From assembly GCA_903921785.1 (NCBI GenBank), contig CAIXRH010000193.1, forward strand, positions 1 to 35,030: 35,030 nucleotides of DNA, given 5' to 3'. This DNA comes from an uncultured Pseudomonadota bacterium. Lineage in GTDB: Bacteria > Myxococcota_A > UBA796 > SXON01. Positions within the stretch are counted from its first letter, which is position 1; every line of letters begins with the position of its first letter. Positions 27,554-34,484 of the stretch are shown in pieces. Under the pieces are notes generated by a model, which did not search any database, was not told the origin of the DNA, and worked only from the letters and a program-made list of their open reading frames with translations. The position numbers were made by a program, and so were the translations under genes.

Positions 27554-28882
27554 GTGGACTGCCTGACCGCCGCCGCGCTCGACGCGCTGGCCCACCCCGA
27601 CCGCCCGGTCCTCGAGTCCCGCCTTCGGGTCGCCCCGCCAAACCTGGGCCACCTCCTCGACACCGCGCCGCCGCCCGCCGGCAAGGTGGTGTATGGCGGT
27701 AACTACGCCAACCACCTCGAGACGACCAACTTCACCATCAACTGGGAAGCCGGGCAGGGCGACGCCGAGATGGCCGCGCGCGCCGGCGAGTCCCTCGAAG
27801 CAGCCTGGACGTACTTCGTGGACGAGCACGGATGGACGCCCCCGGTCTCCAGCGATCGGTTCTACATCTGGGTGCTCCTGGTCGACGATCTGAGCGGCAC
27901 CGGCCTGACCACCGAGTACTCCACCGACATCTTCCCCGAGGGGTACCCGGTCATCTACCTCAACTCCACCTGGGCCTACGACGCCCCGTTCTGGTCGTCG
28001 CTGGCGGAGCACGAGTTCCACCATTCGCTCCAGTTCGCGGTCCGCGACTGGTCGAGCAGCGAAGGCGGCGCGGAGACCTGGTATTGGGAGGCGTCGGCCA
28101 CGTGGGCGGCGGAGCTCGTCGAGCCCGAGACCGCCGCGCTCGACTACGTGGTTCCCTGGTACGGCGACCGGCCCGAGGTGCGCTTCGATGACACCGACGG
28201 CTCCCATCAGTACGGGATTTTCGTGTTCAACGGCTGGCTCGAGGACACGCTGGGCGAAGGCCCGGAGACGATGCACGACGTGTGGACCGAAGCGTCCTCG
28301 GCGCAGGACGCCACCTGGGACACCCTCCTCGCCAGCGCGACGGGCGTGCCCGCGCCGGAGCTGTTCGCCGGGTTCACCTCCGCGTTCGGCAACGACCTCT
28401 ACGCGCGGGGCGCCGCCTGGCAGGACCCGACCCGGGACAACCTGGTGGATGGGCTCGGAGGCGGGGCGCTGTACCTGGGCGCACGGTACTACGAGGCGAC
28501 GGCCGACGCCGTGGTGACGGTCACCGTGGAGGAAGGCTCCGTCCTCCTCACGTCCCCCAGCACGCCCCGGGGGAGCGCCGAGTCGGTGACCCTGGCCGCT
28601 GGCGAGCGGCTCTCCGTCGTCGCCACCAGCGATCCGGGCGCCCGCTGGGTGCTCCACGTCTCCGCGCCCGCTGACGACACCGGCGCCGCCGCGGACACCG
28701 CCGACACCGGCCCGGTCAGCGACGACTCTGGCGTTTCCGACGGCGACACGGGCCGCGACACAGGCGGCGATCCGTCGGAGCCCGGAGGGTGCGCGTGCGC
28801 GACCACCCCGCCCGCGACCGCGCTCCTGCCGCTCCTGGTCGCAGGAACCATCGTCGCCCGGCGGCGGCGGAGCCGGCGGTAG
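27554..28882 (+). CDS. surface metallopeptidase with MYXO-CTERM-like tail, no visible signal peptide
   Basis: A 442-residue protein with a zincin motif [13 protein letters not shown] (His153, Glu154, His157) and a downstream Glu in [13 protein letters not shown] (Glu179) as possible third ligand. The C-terminal half is beta-rich, followed by an Asp/Thr/Gly linker ([18 protein letters not shown]). It ends [20 protein letters not shown] then an Arg cluster (VARRRRSRR): the Cys-containing motif, hydrophobic helix and basic end of MYXO-CTERM-type surface sorting signals. No export signal is seen at the N-terminus ([20 protein letters not shown]), which is odd for such a protein. GTG 27554 has GGAG 7 nt upstream. 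The ATG at 27549 overlapping the previous stop yields only five codons. It follows the ligase gene by 1 nt, so it belongs to the polysaccharide operon. Confidence 0.82.
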   Translation: MDCLTAAALDALAHPDRPVLESRLRVAPPNLGHLLDTAPPPAGKVVYGGNYANHLETTNFTINWEAGQGDAEMAARAGESLEAAWTYFVDEHGWTPPVSSDRFYIWVLLVDDLSGTGLTTEYSTDIFPEGYPVIYLNSTWAYDAPFWSSLAEHEFHHSLQFAVRDWSSSEGGAETWYWEASATWAAELVEPETAALDYVVPWYGDRPEVRFDDTDGSHQYGIFVFNGWLEDTLGEGPETMHDVWTEASSAQDATWDTLLASATGVPAPELFAGFTSAFGNDLYARGAAWQDPTRDNLVDGLGGGALYLGARYYEATADAVVTVTVEEGSVLLTSPSTPRGSAESVTLAAGERLSVVATSDPGARWVLHVSAPADDTGAAADTADTGPVSDDSGVSDGDTGRDTGGDPSEPGGCACATTPPATALLPLLVAGTIVARRRRSRR

Positions 28883-28901
28883 TGCGTTAGCCCCGGCCGC
28901 C

Positions 28902-30695
28902 ATGGCCTCCCCTCAGGACAAACTCCGCAACTTCGCGATCATCGCCCACATCGACCACGGGAAGTCCACCCTGGCCGATCGGCTCCTCCAGGTCACCGGT
29001 ACGGTGCCCGAGCGGGAGATGCGCCAACAGTACCTGGACAAGATGGACATCGAGCGGGAGCGCGGCATCACCATCAAGGCGCAGACCGCCTGCATGCAGT
29101 GGAAGGGCCACACGCTCGACTTGATCGACACCCCCGGGCACGTCGACTTCGGGTACGAAGTGAGCCGCGCGCTCGCCGCGTGCGAAGGCGTGCTCCTGGT
29201 CGTCGACGCGGTTCAAGGCGTTGAAGCCCAGACCCTGGCCAACGTGTACCTCGCGCTGGAGCACGACCTGGAGATCCTCCCGGTCATCAACAAGATCGAC
29301 CTGCCCGGCGCCGATCCGCTCCGCGTCATGCAGCAGCTCGAAGAGAACGTCGGGCTCGACACCACGCACGTGCAGATGGTCTCGGCCAAGACCGGCATCG
29401 GCATCTCCGAGCTGCTCGACAAGATCGTGGAGCGCATCCCCCCCCCGGTCGGCGACCGCTCTGCGGCGCTGCAGGCCCTGATCTTCGACGCCTGGTTCGA
29501 CCCCTACGTCGGCGTGATCGTGCTGGTGCGGGTGAAGAACGGCACCCTCAAGCGGGGAGACAAGATCCGGTTGATGGCCACCGGCGGCACCTACGACGTG
29601 CTCAAGATGGGCGTCTTCGCGCCGGAGATCGTGGAGCGCCAGGAGCTCGCCGCCGGCGAGGTGGGCTTCATCGTCGCCAACATCAAGACCCTGGCCGACG
29701 CCAAGGTCGGCGACACGGTGACCCACGAGAAGGCCCTCGCGGCGAGCATGCTGCCGGGCTTCAAGGAGGTCAAGCCGATGGTTTTCTCGGGGATCTTCCC
29801 GACGAACTCCGAAGACTACGGCGACCTGCGCGAGGCCCTGGAGAAGCTCCAGCTCAACGACTCCAGCATCACCTGGGAGCCGGAGACCTCCGACGCCCTC
29901 GGCTTCGGGTTCCGCTGCGGATTCCTCGGCCTGCTGCACATGGAGGTCATCCATGACCGCCTGGAGCGCGAGTACAACCTCGATCTCATCACCACGGCGC
30001 CGAGCGTCGTGTACGAAGTGGTGAAGACGGATGGCACGCGGGTGGTGATCCAGTCGCCCTCGCGCCTGCCGCCGCTCGGGTCGATCCAGGCGATCGAAGA
30101 GCCGATCGCGAAGGTCACGCTGCACACGCCGGAGGCGTTCCTCGGCAACCTGTTCAAGCTCTGTGAAGAGCGGCGCGGCGTGCAGGTGGGCTTCGCGTAC
30201 GCGGGCCCCGGCCGGGTGATCCTCACCTACGAGATCCCCTACGCCGAGGTGGTCTTCGACTTCTTCGACCGGCTGAAGTCCGTCTCCCAGGGCTACGCCT
30301 CGATGGACTACGAGATCATCCGCTGGCAGGCCGGCGATCTGGTGAAGCTCGACGTCCTGGTGAACACCGAGCCGGTGGACGCGCTCTCCACCATCTGCCA
30401 CCGGAGCAACAGCTTCCACAAGGGGCAGCAGTTCGCGACCAAGCTCAAGGAGCTCATCCCCCGACAGATGTTCGACGTGGCGATCCAGGCTGCGATCGGC
30501 AGCAAGGTCATCGCCCGAACGACCGTGAAGGCGATGCGGAAGGACGTGACGGCCAAGTGTTACGGCGGCGACATCAGCCGTAAGCGCAAGCTGCTCGACA
30601 AGCAGAAGGAAGGGAAGAAGCGGATGAAGGCCGTGGGAAACGTCGAGGTGCCCCAGGAGGCGTTCCTCGCCGTGCTCCGCCTCGATGAGGACTAG
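28902..30695 (+). CDS. lepA: elongation factor 4 (LepA) GTPase
   Basis: A full-length 597-residue translational GTPase that acts on the ribosome and affects translation initiation, 30S assembly and tolerance to stress. G1 is [15 protein letters not shown], the switch I region is [16 protein letters not shown]3 is [12 protein letters not shown] and G4 is [10 protein letters not shown]. The LepA-specific C-terminal domain includes [20 protein letters not shown] and [17 protein letters not shown]. The ATG has no Shine-Dalgarno; GTTAGCC lies about 15 nt upstream (TA at 28888-28889), so initiation may be on a near-leaderless message. It starts 19 nt after the peptidase stop but is probably a separate transcription unit leading into the pyr genes. 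Confidence 0.97.
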   Translation: MASPQDKLRNFAIIAHIDHGKSTLADRLLQVTGTVPEREMRQQYLDKMDIERERGITIKAQTACMQWKGHTLDLIDTPGHVDFGYEVSRALAACEGVLLVVDAVQGVEAQTLANVYLALEHDLEILPVINKIDLPGADPLRVMQQLEENVGLDTTHVQMVSAKTGIGISELLDKIVERIPPPVGDRSAALQALIFDAWFDPYVGVIVLVRVKNGTLKRGDKIRLMATGGTYDVLKMGVFAPEIVERQELAAGEVGFIVANIKTLADAKVGDTVTHEKALAASMLPGFKEVKPMVFSGIFPTNSEDYGDLREALEKLQLNDSSITWEPETSDALGFGFRCGFLGLLHMEVIHDRLEREYNLDLITTAPSVVYEVVKTDGTRVVIQSPSRLPPLGSIQAIEEPIAKVTLHTPEAFLGNLFKLCEERRGVQVGFAYAGPGRVILTYEIPYAEVVFDFFDRLKSVSQGYASMDYEIIRWQAGDLVKLDVLVNTEPVDALSTICHRSNSFHKGQQFATKLKELIPRQMFDVAIQAAIGSKVIARTTVKAMRKDVTAKCYGGDISRKRKLLDKQKEGKKRMKAVGNVEVPQEAFLAVLRLDED

Positions 30696-30721
30696 CTCAC
30701 CGCGGCAGCCGTCCACTCTGA

Positions 30722-30727
30722 TACCAT
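30722..30727 (+). promoter_or_regulatory. candidate -10 element before the small membrane protein
   Basis: TACCAT fits TANNNT and sits 25 nt before the ATG at 30747, in the 51 nt gap after lepA. A GGAG (30737-30740) 6 nt before the ATG provides a ribosome binding site. No clear -35 is seen. It would allow expression of the downstream pyrR unit independent of lepA. Confidence 0.3.
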
Positions 30728-30746
30728 CCGCAATCCGGAGCCTCGC

Positions 30747-31106
30747 ATGAAGAACCTGATCGTCCTCATCCTGGTGGCCTTCGCGGTCGTTGGCGGGGTC
30801 TGGCTCATCTACTTCTTCCCGTACTACAAGGACTACTACACGATGAAGGAGGTCGTGCAGTCGGTCTCGCTCACGTGGGCGGCCTACAACAAGCCGCGCG
30901 CCGAGACCGAGATCACCATGCAGCTCCAAAAGCGGGAGATCGACTACATCACCCCGCAGAACTGCGAGCTCAAGGAGTCCGGCGGGGAGTTCGTCACCTC
31001 CTGCGCCTGGCAGGTGGACGTGTACCCGCCGCTCATCGGCGGTCGCCGCCTCGACTTTGAGGTGGAGGCGGCCGCCACCAAGGACGGTCGGCTGGTCACC
31101 GAGTGA
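30747..31106 (+). CDS. small single-pass membrane protein, unknown
   Basis: A 119-residue protein with an N-terminal membrane anchor (MKNLIVLILVAFAVVGGVWL) followed by an aromatic-rich junction (IYFFPYYKDYYTMKEVVQSV) and a soluble part of about 85 residues containing one Cys pair (NCELKESGGEFVTSCAWQVD). The positive residue before the helix and polar domain after it favour an N-in, C-out anchor, placing the domain in the periplasm where the cysteines could be oxidised. The style recalls the small pilin-like or DUF4845-type anchored proteins found near lepA and lepB in some Proteobacteria, but I cannot assign it to a family. The stop overlaps the pyrR start (TGATG), implying coupled translation. 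GGAG precedes the ATG. Confidence 0.72.
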   Translation: MKNLIVLILVAFAVVGGVWLIYFFPYYKDYYTMKEVVQSVSLTWAAYNKPRAETEITMQLQKREIDYITPQNCELKESGGEFVTSCAWQVDVYPPLIGGRRLDFEVEAAATKDGRLVTE

Positions 31107-31624
31107 TGGAGCCGCTGCTCGATCCGGGGGGTGTGGCCGCCGCGATCGCCACCCTGGGCGACCAGCTCGCCGCCGCCATGGCCGATCAACCCTACTGGGC
31201 GCTGGTCGGGATCCGCGACGGCGGCACGCCCCTGGCCGACGCGCTCGCAGAGGCCGTCCGCGGCCGCACCGCCTCGCCCCCCCTGCGCGGCGACGTGGAC
31301 ATCACCCTTTACCGAGACGACCTCTATTCCGGACTTGAAAAGCCGGTCCTTGGCGAGACGTCTCTCGACTTCGAGGTGAACGGCTGCGCCATCGTCCTCG
31401 TCGACGACGTCCTGTTCACCGGCCGCACGGTGCGCGCCGCCCTCGGTGAGGTGTGGGACTTCGGCCGGCCGAAGTTCATCCGCCTCGCGGTGCTCGTCGA
31501 CCGCGGCCACCGAGAGCTCCCCATCGCCGCCGACTTCACTGGAATCACGGTCCCCACGCAGAAGCGCGACCGGGTGGTGGTGGATTGGGGCGGGCGAACG
31601 GTGCGGGTAGAACGGCGTAGTTAG
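31106..31624 (+). CDS. pyrR: PyrR family phosphoribosyltransferase / pyrimidine regulator
   Basis: A 172-residue PRTase-fold protein. In Firmicutes PyrR binds pyr mRNA leaders and also has uracil phosphoribosyltransferase activity. The PRPP motif is CAIVLVDDVLFTGRTVRAAL. The family-specific segments DVDITLYRDDLY, FIRLAVLVDRGHRELPIAAD and TVPTQKRDRVVV are all present, clearly separating it from Upp or Hpt. The ATG overlaps the upstream TGA (TGATG); GTG 31103 is one codon earlier. It precedes pyrB and the pyrC-like gene by 286 nt. pyrB itself looks leaderless, leaving no transcript leader for classic attenuation, so here PyrR may act mainly as an enzyme or on another message. Confidence 0.92.
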   Translation: MEPLLDPGGVAAAIATLGDQLAAAMADQPYWALVGIRDGGTPLADALAEAVRGRTASPPLRGDVDITLYRDDLYSGLEKPVLGETSLDFEVNGCAIVLVDDVLFTGRTVRAALGEVWDFGRPKFIRLAVLVDRGHRELPIAADFTGITVPTQKRDRVVVDWGGRTVRVERRS

Positions 31625-31803
31625 GGCGCAATACACCCTCAGCGCTTCGAACCACCGTCGGCGAGCGCGCGGTTGCGCTTCAACCCACGCTCAGCGCTCC
31701 TTCGGCGGGCGCCACGGCGGCGGCCCCGCCCAACGCGACGACGATGACCGCCGTCTCGGCTCCAAGAACCGCCGCTGAGGCGCCGCGGCAGGGACCGAAC
31801 GGA

Positions 31804-31847
31804 GGGCCGCAGGCCCGCAGCGAGGGCCCGGCGACCGCCGCAGGCGG
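31804..31847 (+). repeat. pair of hairpins with identical GCCGCAGGC cores upstream of pyrB
   Basis: GGGCCGCAGGCCC (31804-31816) and CCGCCGCAGGCGG (31835-31847) are perfect 5 bp stems, each closing the same GCA triloop; their 9 nt cores GCCGCAGGC are identical and 31 nt apart. They lie in the 286 nt pyrR-pyrB gap, upstream of the predicted pyrB promoter, so they would be at the 3' end of the pyrR transcript. No T-run follows. The rest of this gap shows a CTCAGCGCT direct repeat (about 31638 and 31689) and no coding frame. Confidence 0.45.
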
Positions 31848-31875
31848 GCGGCCGCCGCCGGTTTGAGCCCCGCCG

Positions 31876-31904
31876 TTGTCACCGAAGCGCCACCCGGTTA
31901 GCCG
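31876..31904 (+). promoter_or_regulatory. sigma-70-type promoter of leaderless pyrB
   Basis: TTGTCA (31876-31881, 5 of 6 to the -35 consensus), a 17 nt spacer, then TAGCCG (31899-31904). The TA stands 12 and 11 nt before the GTG at 31911, so the expected transcription start is the first base of the start codon. No Shine-Dalgarno sequence is present, in agreement with a leaderless message. Confidence 0.55.
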
Positions 31905-31910
31905 CGCCCC

Positions 31911-32849
31911 GTGACACGCAAGGACCTCCTCGGCCTTCGCGGCATGCCGCGCGAACAAATCGAGGACGTGCTTTCCACCGCGGCGTCGATGCGCGAGGTC
32001 GGTCGCCGGAAGATCAAGAAGGTGCCCACGCTGCGCGGGCGTCTGGTGGTCACCTTGTTCTTCGAGAACAGCACCCGCACGCGCACCAGCTTCGAGCTGG
32101 CCGCCAAGCGGTTGAGCGCGGATACCCTGAGCTTCTCGGTGAGCACGTCCAGCACCGCCAAGGGCGAGTCGCTCATGGACACGGCGCGGAACATCCACGC
32201 GATGTCGCCGGACGCGATCATCATCCGCCACGCCTGCGCCGGCGCCCCCCACCTCCTCGCCCGTAGCTTCCCGTTCTCAGTGATCAACGCCGGGGATGGC
32301 ATCAACGAGCACCCCTCCCAGGCCCTGCTCGACATGCTCACCATGCGCGACCACTGGGGCAGCCTCGAAGGCCGAACCGTCGCGATCGTGGGGGATGTGC
32401 AGCACAGCCGCGTGGCCCGCTCCAACATCCACGGGCTCACGACGATGGGCGCCAAGGTGCTCGTGGCCGGGCCCGGCACCATGTGCCGCCGCGAGCTGGC
32501 CGGCCTGCCGGTGGAGCGCCGCCACACGATCGACGATGTGGTCGCCGAGGCCGACGCCGTGATGATGCTCCGCATCCAGCGGGAGCGGCTCGGGAAGGCC
32601 GTGCTGCCCTCCGCTCGCGAGTACGCTGCCTTCTACGGGCTCGATCTCGCTCGTCTCCGCCGCGCCCGCCCCGATGTCCTGGTGATGCACCCCGGGCCGA
32701 TCAACCGCGGCGTGGAGATCGGCGCCGATGTGGCGGACGGAGAACGCAGCGTGATCCTCGATCAGGTCACCAACGGCATCGCGGTGCGCATGGCGCTTTT
32801 GTTCTTGCTCCTCGGCGGGCGCGAAGGAGAAGCCGATGTCGGCGCCTGA
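31911..32849 (+). CDS. pyrB: aspartate carbamoyltransferase catalytic subunit
   Basis: A 312-residue ATCase that joins carbamoyl phosphate and aspartate, the first committed pyrimidine step. Carbamoyl-phosphate site FFENSTRTRTSFELAAKRL, lid loop FSVSTSSTAKGESLMDTARN, INAGDGINEHPSQALLDMLT, the aspartate-domain VGDVQHSRVARSNIHGL and MHPGPINRGVEI are all present and intact. The start GTG 31911 lies at the usual N-terminus (RKDLLGLRGMPREQIEDVL) and 12 nt after the -10 element. The last 14 nt overlap the following dihydroorotase-like gene. No pyrI regulatory subunit is nearby. That layout matches the class A ATCase of Pseudomonas and relatives, where PyrB assembles with an inactive dihydroorotase-like chain. 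Confidence 0.95.
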   Translation: MTRKDLLGLRGMPREQIEDVLSTAASMREVGRRKIKKVPTLRGRLVVTLFFENSTRTRTSFELAAKRLSADTLSFSVSTSSTAKGESLMDTARNIHAMSPDAIIIRHACAGAPHLLARSFPFSVINAGDGINEHPSQALLDMLTMRDHWGSLEGRTVAIVGDVQHSRVARSNIHGLTTMGAKVLVAGPGTMCRRELAGLPVERRHTIDDVVAEADAVMMLRIQRERLGKAVLPSAREYAAFYGLDLARLRRARPDVLVMHPGPINRGVEIGADVADGERSVILDQVTNGIAVRMALLFLLLGGREGEADVGA

Positions 32850-33954
32850 GGTCCCGGTCTTCGGGGGTGGCGTCCGCGCCGCGCCCGCCGCGTCCGGGCT
32901 CTCGCCCGAGGTCGTCGCGCGGCTGGTGTGGGTGCCCTCGTTCGTCGACCTCGGCTGCGATCCCGGCTTCCCCGGCTTCCCCGCCCGGGAGACGCGCGAG
33001 AGCCTCGTCGCCGCCGCTCGGCTCGGCGGCTTCGGGCACCTCGTGCTCAGCCCCCGGGTCGACCCCGTGGTGGACACTCCGGAGCACGTCGCCCGGATGG
33101 ATGTCGGCCTCTCCGCCGTGCGCCTCCACGCCGTCGGCGCGCTCACCATCGGCCTCGAAGGCAAGGAGCTCGCCGAGGTCGGGCTGCTCAAGCGGGCCGG
33201 CGCGGTCGCCCTCTCCGATGGCGGTCTGGCGATGGCCGACAGCGTGGTGCTCCAGAACGCCCTGGAGTACGCCCGTGAATTCGCCCTCCCGGTGCTGCTG
33301 CGCCCCGCCGATGCGTTCCTCGACGCCGTGGGCGTGATCCACGACTCGCCGATCGCCACCCACCTCGGCCTCCGCGGGAACGCCGCGGCCACCGAGCAGA
33401 TCGGCGTGGCGCGCGCCATCGCCCTCTGCCGCGCCACCGGCGCCACCGTACACCTCACCCACCTCGGCACCGCCTACGCCGTGGAGGCGATCGCCGCGGC
33501 CCAGCGCGAAGGCCTGCCCCTCACGGGCAGCGTCCCCGCGCGAAACCTGCTCCTCGACGAGTCCACCCTCGATGATGGCCGGTACGACGCCCGCCTCCGC
33601 CTCCACCCGCCGCTGCGCAGCGCCGCCGACCGCGCCGCGCTGATCGACGGGGTTCGCGCGGGCGTGCTCTGGCTCTCCGCCGATCACCAGCCCCGGGCGC
33701 CCGAGGAGAAGGACCACGAATTCGAGCGGGCCGTGCCCGGCTCCCCGGGCCTCGCTTCGGCGTTTGCCGCGGCGCTCACCGCGCTGGGCGAGCTCGGCGT
33801 CGTGGTCGATGCGCTCTGCCGAGGCCCCCGTCGCCTCCTCCGTCTCCCGGAGGCGTCCTTCGCCCTGGTGGACCCCGCGGCGCCCTACGCCGCCCCCCTG
33901 ACGGACGCGCTGGCCGGCACCCCGCTCCGCGGTCAGGTGCTCGACCTCGCATAG
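32836..33954 (+). CDS. pyrX: dihydroorotase-like protein lacking metal-binding histidines (PyrC'/PyrX type)
   Basis: A 372-residue amidohydrolase-fold protein that aligns by eye to class I dihydroorotase. The metal-binding DxHxH of strand 1 reads VDLGCDPG: both His positions are replaced (Gly40, Asp42). The downstream HxED reads LLRPADAF, also without His. Later landmarks remain: ALSDGG (canonical FSDDG), HLTHLGTAYAVEAI, and SADHQPRAPEEKDHEF (canonical DHAPH-EEK, where the last His is Arg). Catalysis as a dihydroorotase is therefore unlikely. In Pseudomonas and others an inactive PyrC' overlaps pyrB and is needed structurally for ATCase; the 14 nt overlap with pyrB here is the same arrangement. 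A true pyrC must lie elsewhere in the genome. Confidence 0.85.
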   Translation: MSAPEVPVFGGGVRAAPAASGLSPEVVARLVWVPSFVDLGCDPGFPGFPARETRESLVAAARLGGFGHLVLSPRVDPVVDTPEHVARMDVGLSAVRLHAVGALTIGLEGKELAEVGLLKRAGAVALSDGGLAMADSVVLQNALEYAREFALPVLLRPADAFLDAVGVIHDSPIATHLGLRGNAAATEQIGVARAIALCRATGATVHLTHLGTAYAVEAIAAAQREGLPLTGSVPARNLLLDESTLDDGRYDARLRLHPPLRSAADRAALIDGVRAGVLWLSADHQPRAPEEKDHEFERAVPGSPGLASAFAAALTALGELGVVVDALCRGPRRLLRLPEASFALVDPAAPYAAPLTDALAGTPLRGQVLDLA

Positions 33955-33982
33955 TGAGCGGGCGGCACCCGCGAGGGCGCGT

Positions 33983-33988
33983 TACACC
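33983..33988 (+). promoter_or_regulatory. candidate -10 element for leaderless greA
   Basis: TACACC within GCGTTACACC has its TA exactly 12 and 11 nt before the greA ATG at 33995. No Shine-Dalgarno sequence is present in the 40 nt after the upstream stop and no obvious -35 is seen. It resembles the pyrB element (GGTTAGCCG). Confidence 0.35.
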
Positions 33989-33994
33989 CGCGGG

Positions 33995-34474
33995 ATGCCG
34001 GAACGGATTCCCATGACGCCGGCGGGCTACCAGAAGGTGCTCGCCGACCTCAACCTGCACCGCCAGGTCCTTCGCCCCCAGAACATGGTGGCCTTGGAAG
34101 AGGCGCGTGCCCACGGAGACCTCTCCGAAAACGCCGAGTACGACGCGGCAAAGGATCGTCAGTCCCATATCGAGGGGCGGATCCTGGAGCTCGAGGCGAA
34201 GGTCTCGCTCGCAGAGGTCATCGACGTCTCGAAGGCCACCCCGTCCAAACGGGTGATCTTCGGTACGACCGTGGAGCTGGAGGATGAGGACACCGGCGAG
34301 AGCTTCACCTACCGCATCGTGGGGATGGAGGAGGCGGATGTGAAGGCCGGCCTGGTGAGCTACAGCTCGCCGATCGGCCGCGCCGTCGTCGGGCGTTCGG
34401 TGGGAGACTCCGTTCGTTTCGACACCCCGAAGGGCAGCCGCAACCTCGTCATCAACGCGGTGCACTACCGATAG
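33995..34474 (+). CDS. greA: transcription elongation factor GreA
   Basis: A 159-residue factor that enters the RNA polymerase secondary channel and stimulates cleavage of backtracked RNA. The N-terminal coiled coil carries the tip motif AHGDLSENAEYDAAKDRQ, with the Asp-Glu pair that positions the catalytic metal. The C-terminal FKBP-like domain shows FGTTVELEDEDTGESFTYRI, SYSSPIGRAVVGRSVGDSV and RFDTPKGSR. The length is standard. The start MPERIPMTPAGYQKVL matches the family's first helix. It follows the dihydroorotase-like gene by 40 nt and precedes the last gene by 10 nt with a good ribosome binding site, so it probably heads a greA plus downstream unit. Confidence 0.96.
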   Translation: MPERIPMTPAGYQKVLADLNLHRQVLRPQNMVALEEARAHGDLSENAEYDAAKDRQSHIEGRILELEAKVSLAEVIDVSKATPSKRVIFGTTVELEDEDTGESFTYRIVGMEEADVKAGLVSYSSPIGRAVVGRSVGDSVRFDTPKGSRNLVINAVHYR

Positions 34475-34484
34475 CGGAGGCGCT

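Noticed and set aside
28887-30929. Minus-strand frame of 680 codons opposite lepA.
   Set aside because: LepA is unmistakable on the plus strand; the antisense product has only compositional structure.
31625-31910. Possible small RNA or small gene between pyrR and pyrB.
   Set aside because: No frame with a start and coding-like third positions, and no T-tract terminator; only hairpins and the pyrB promoter can be supported.
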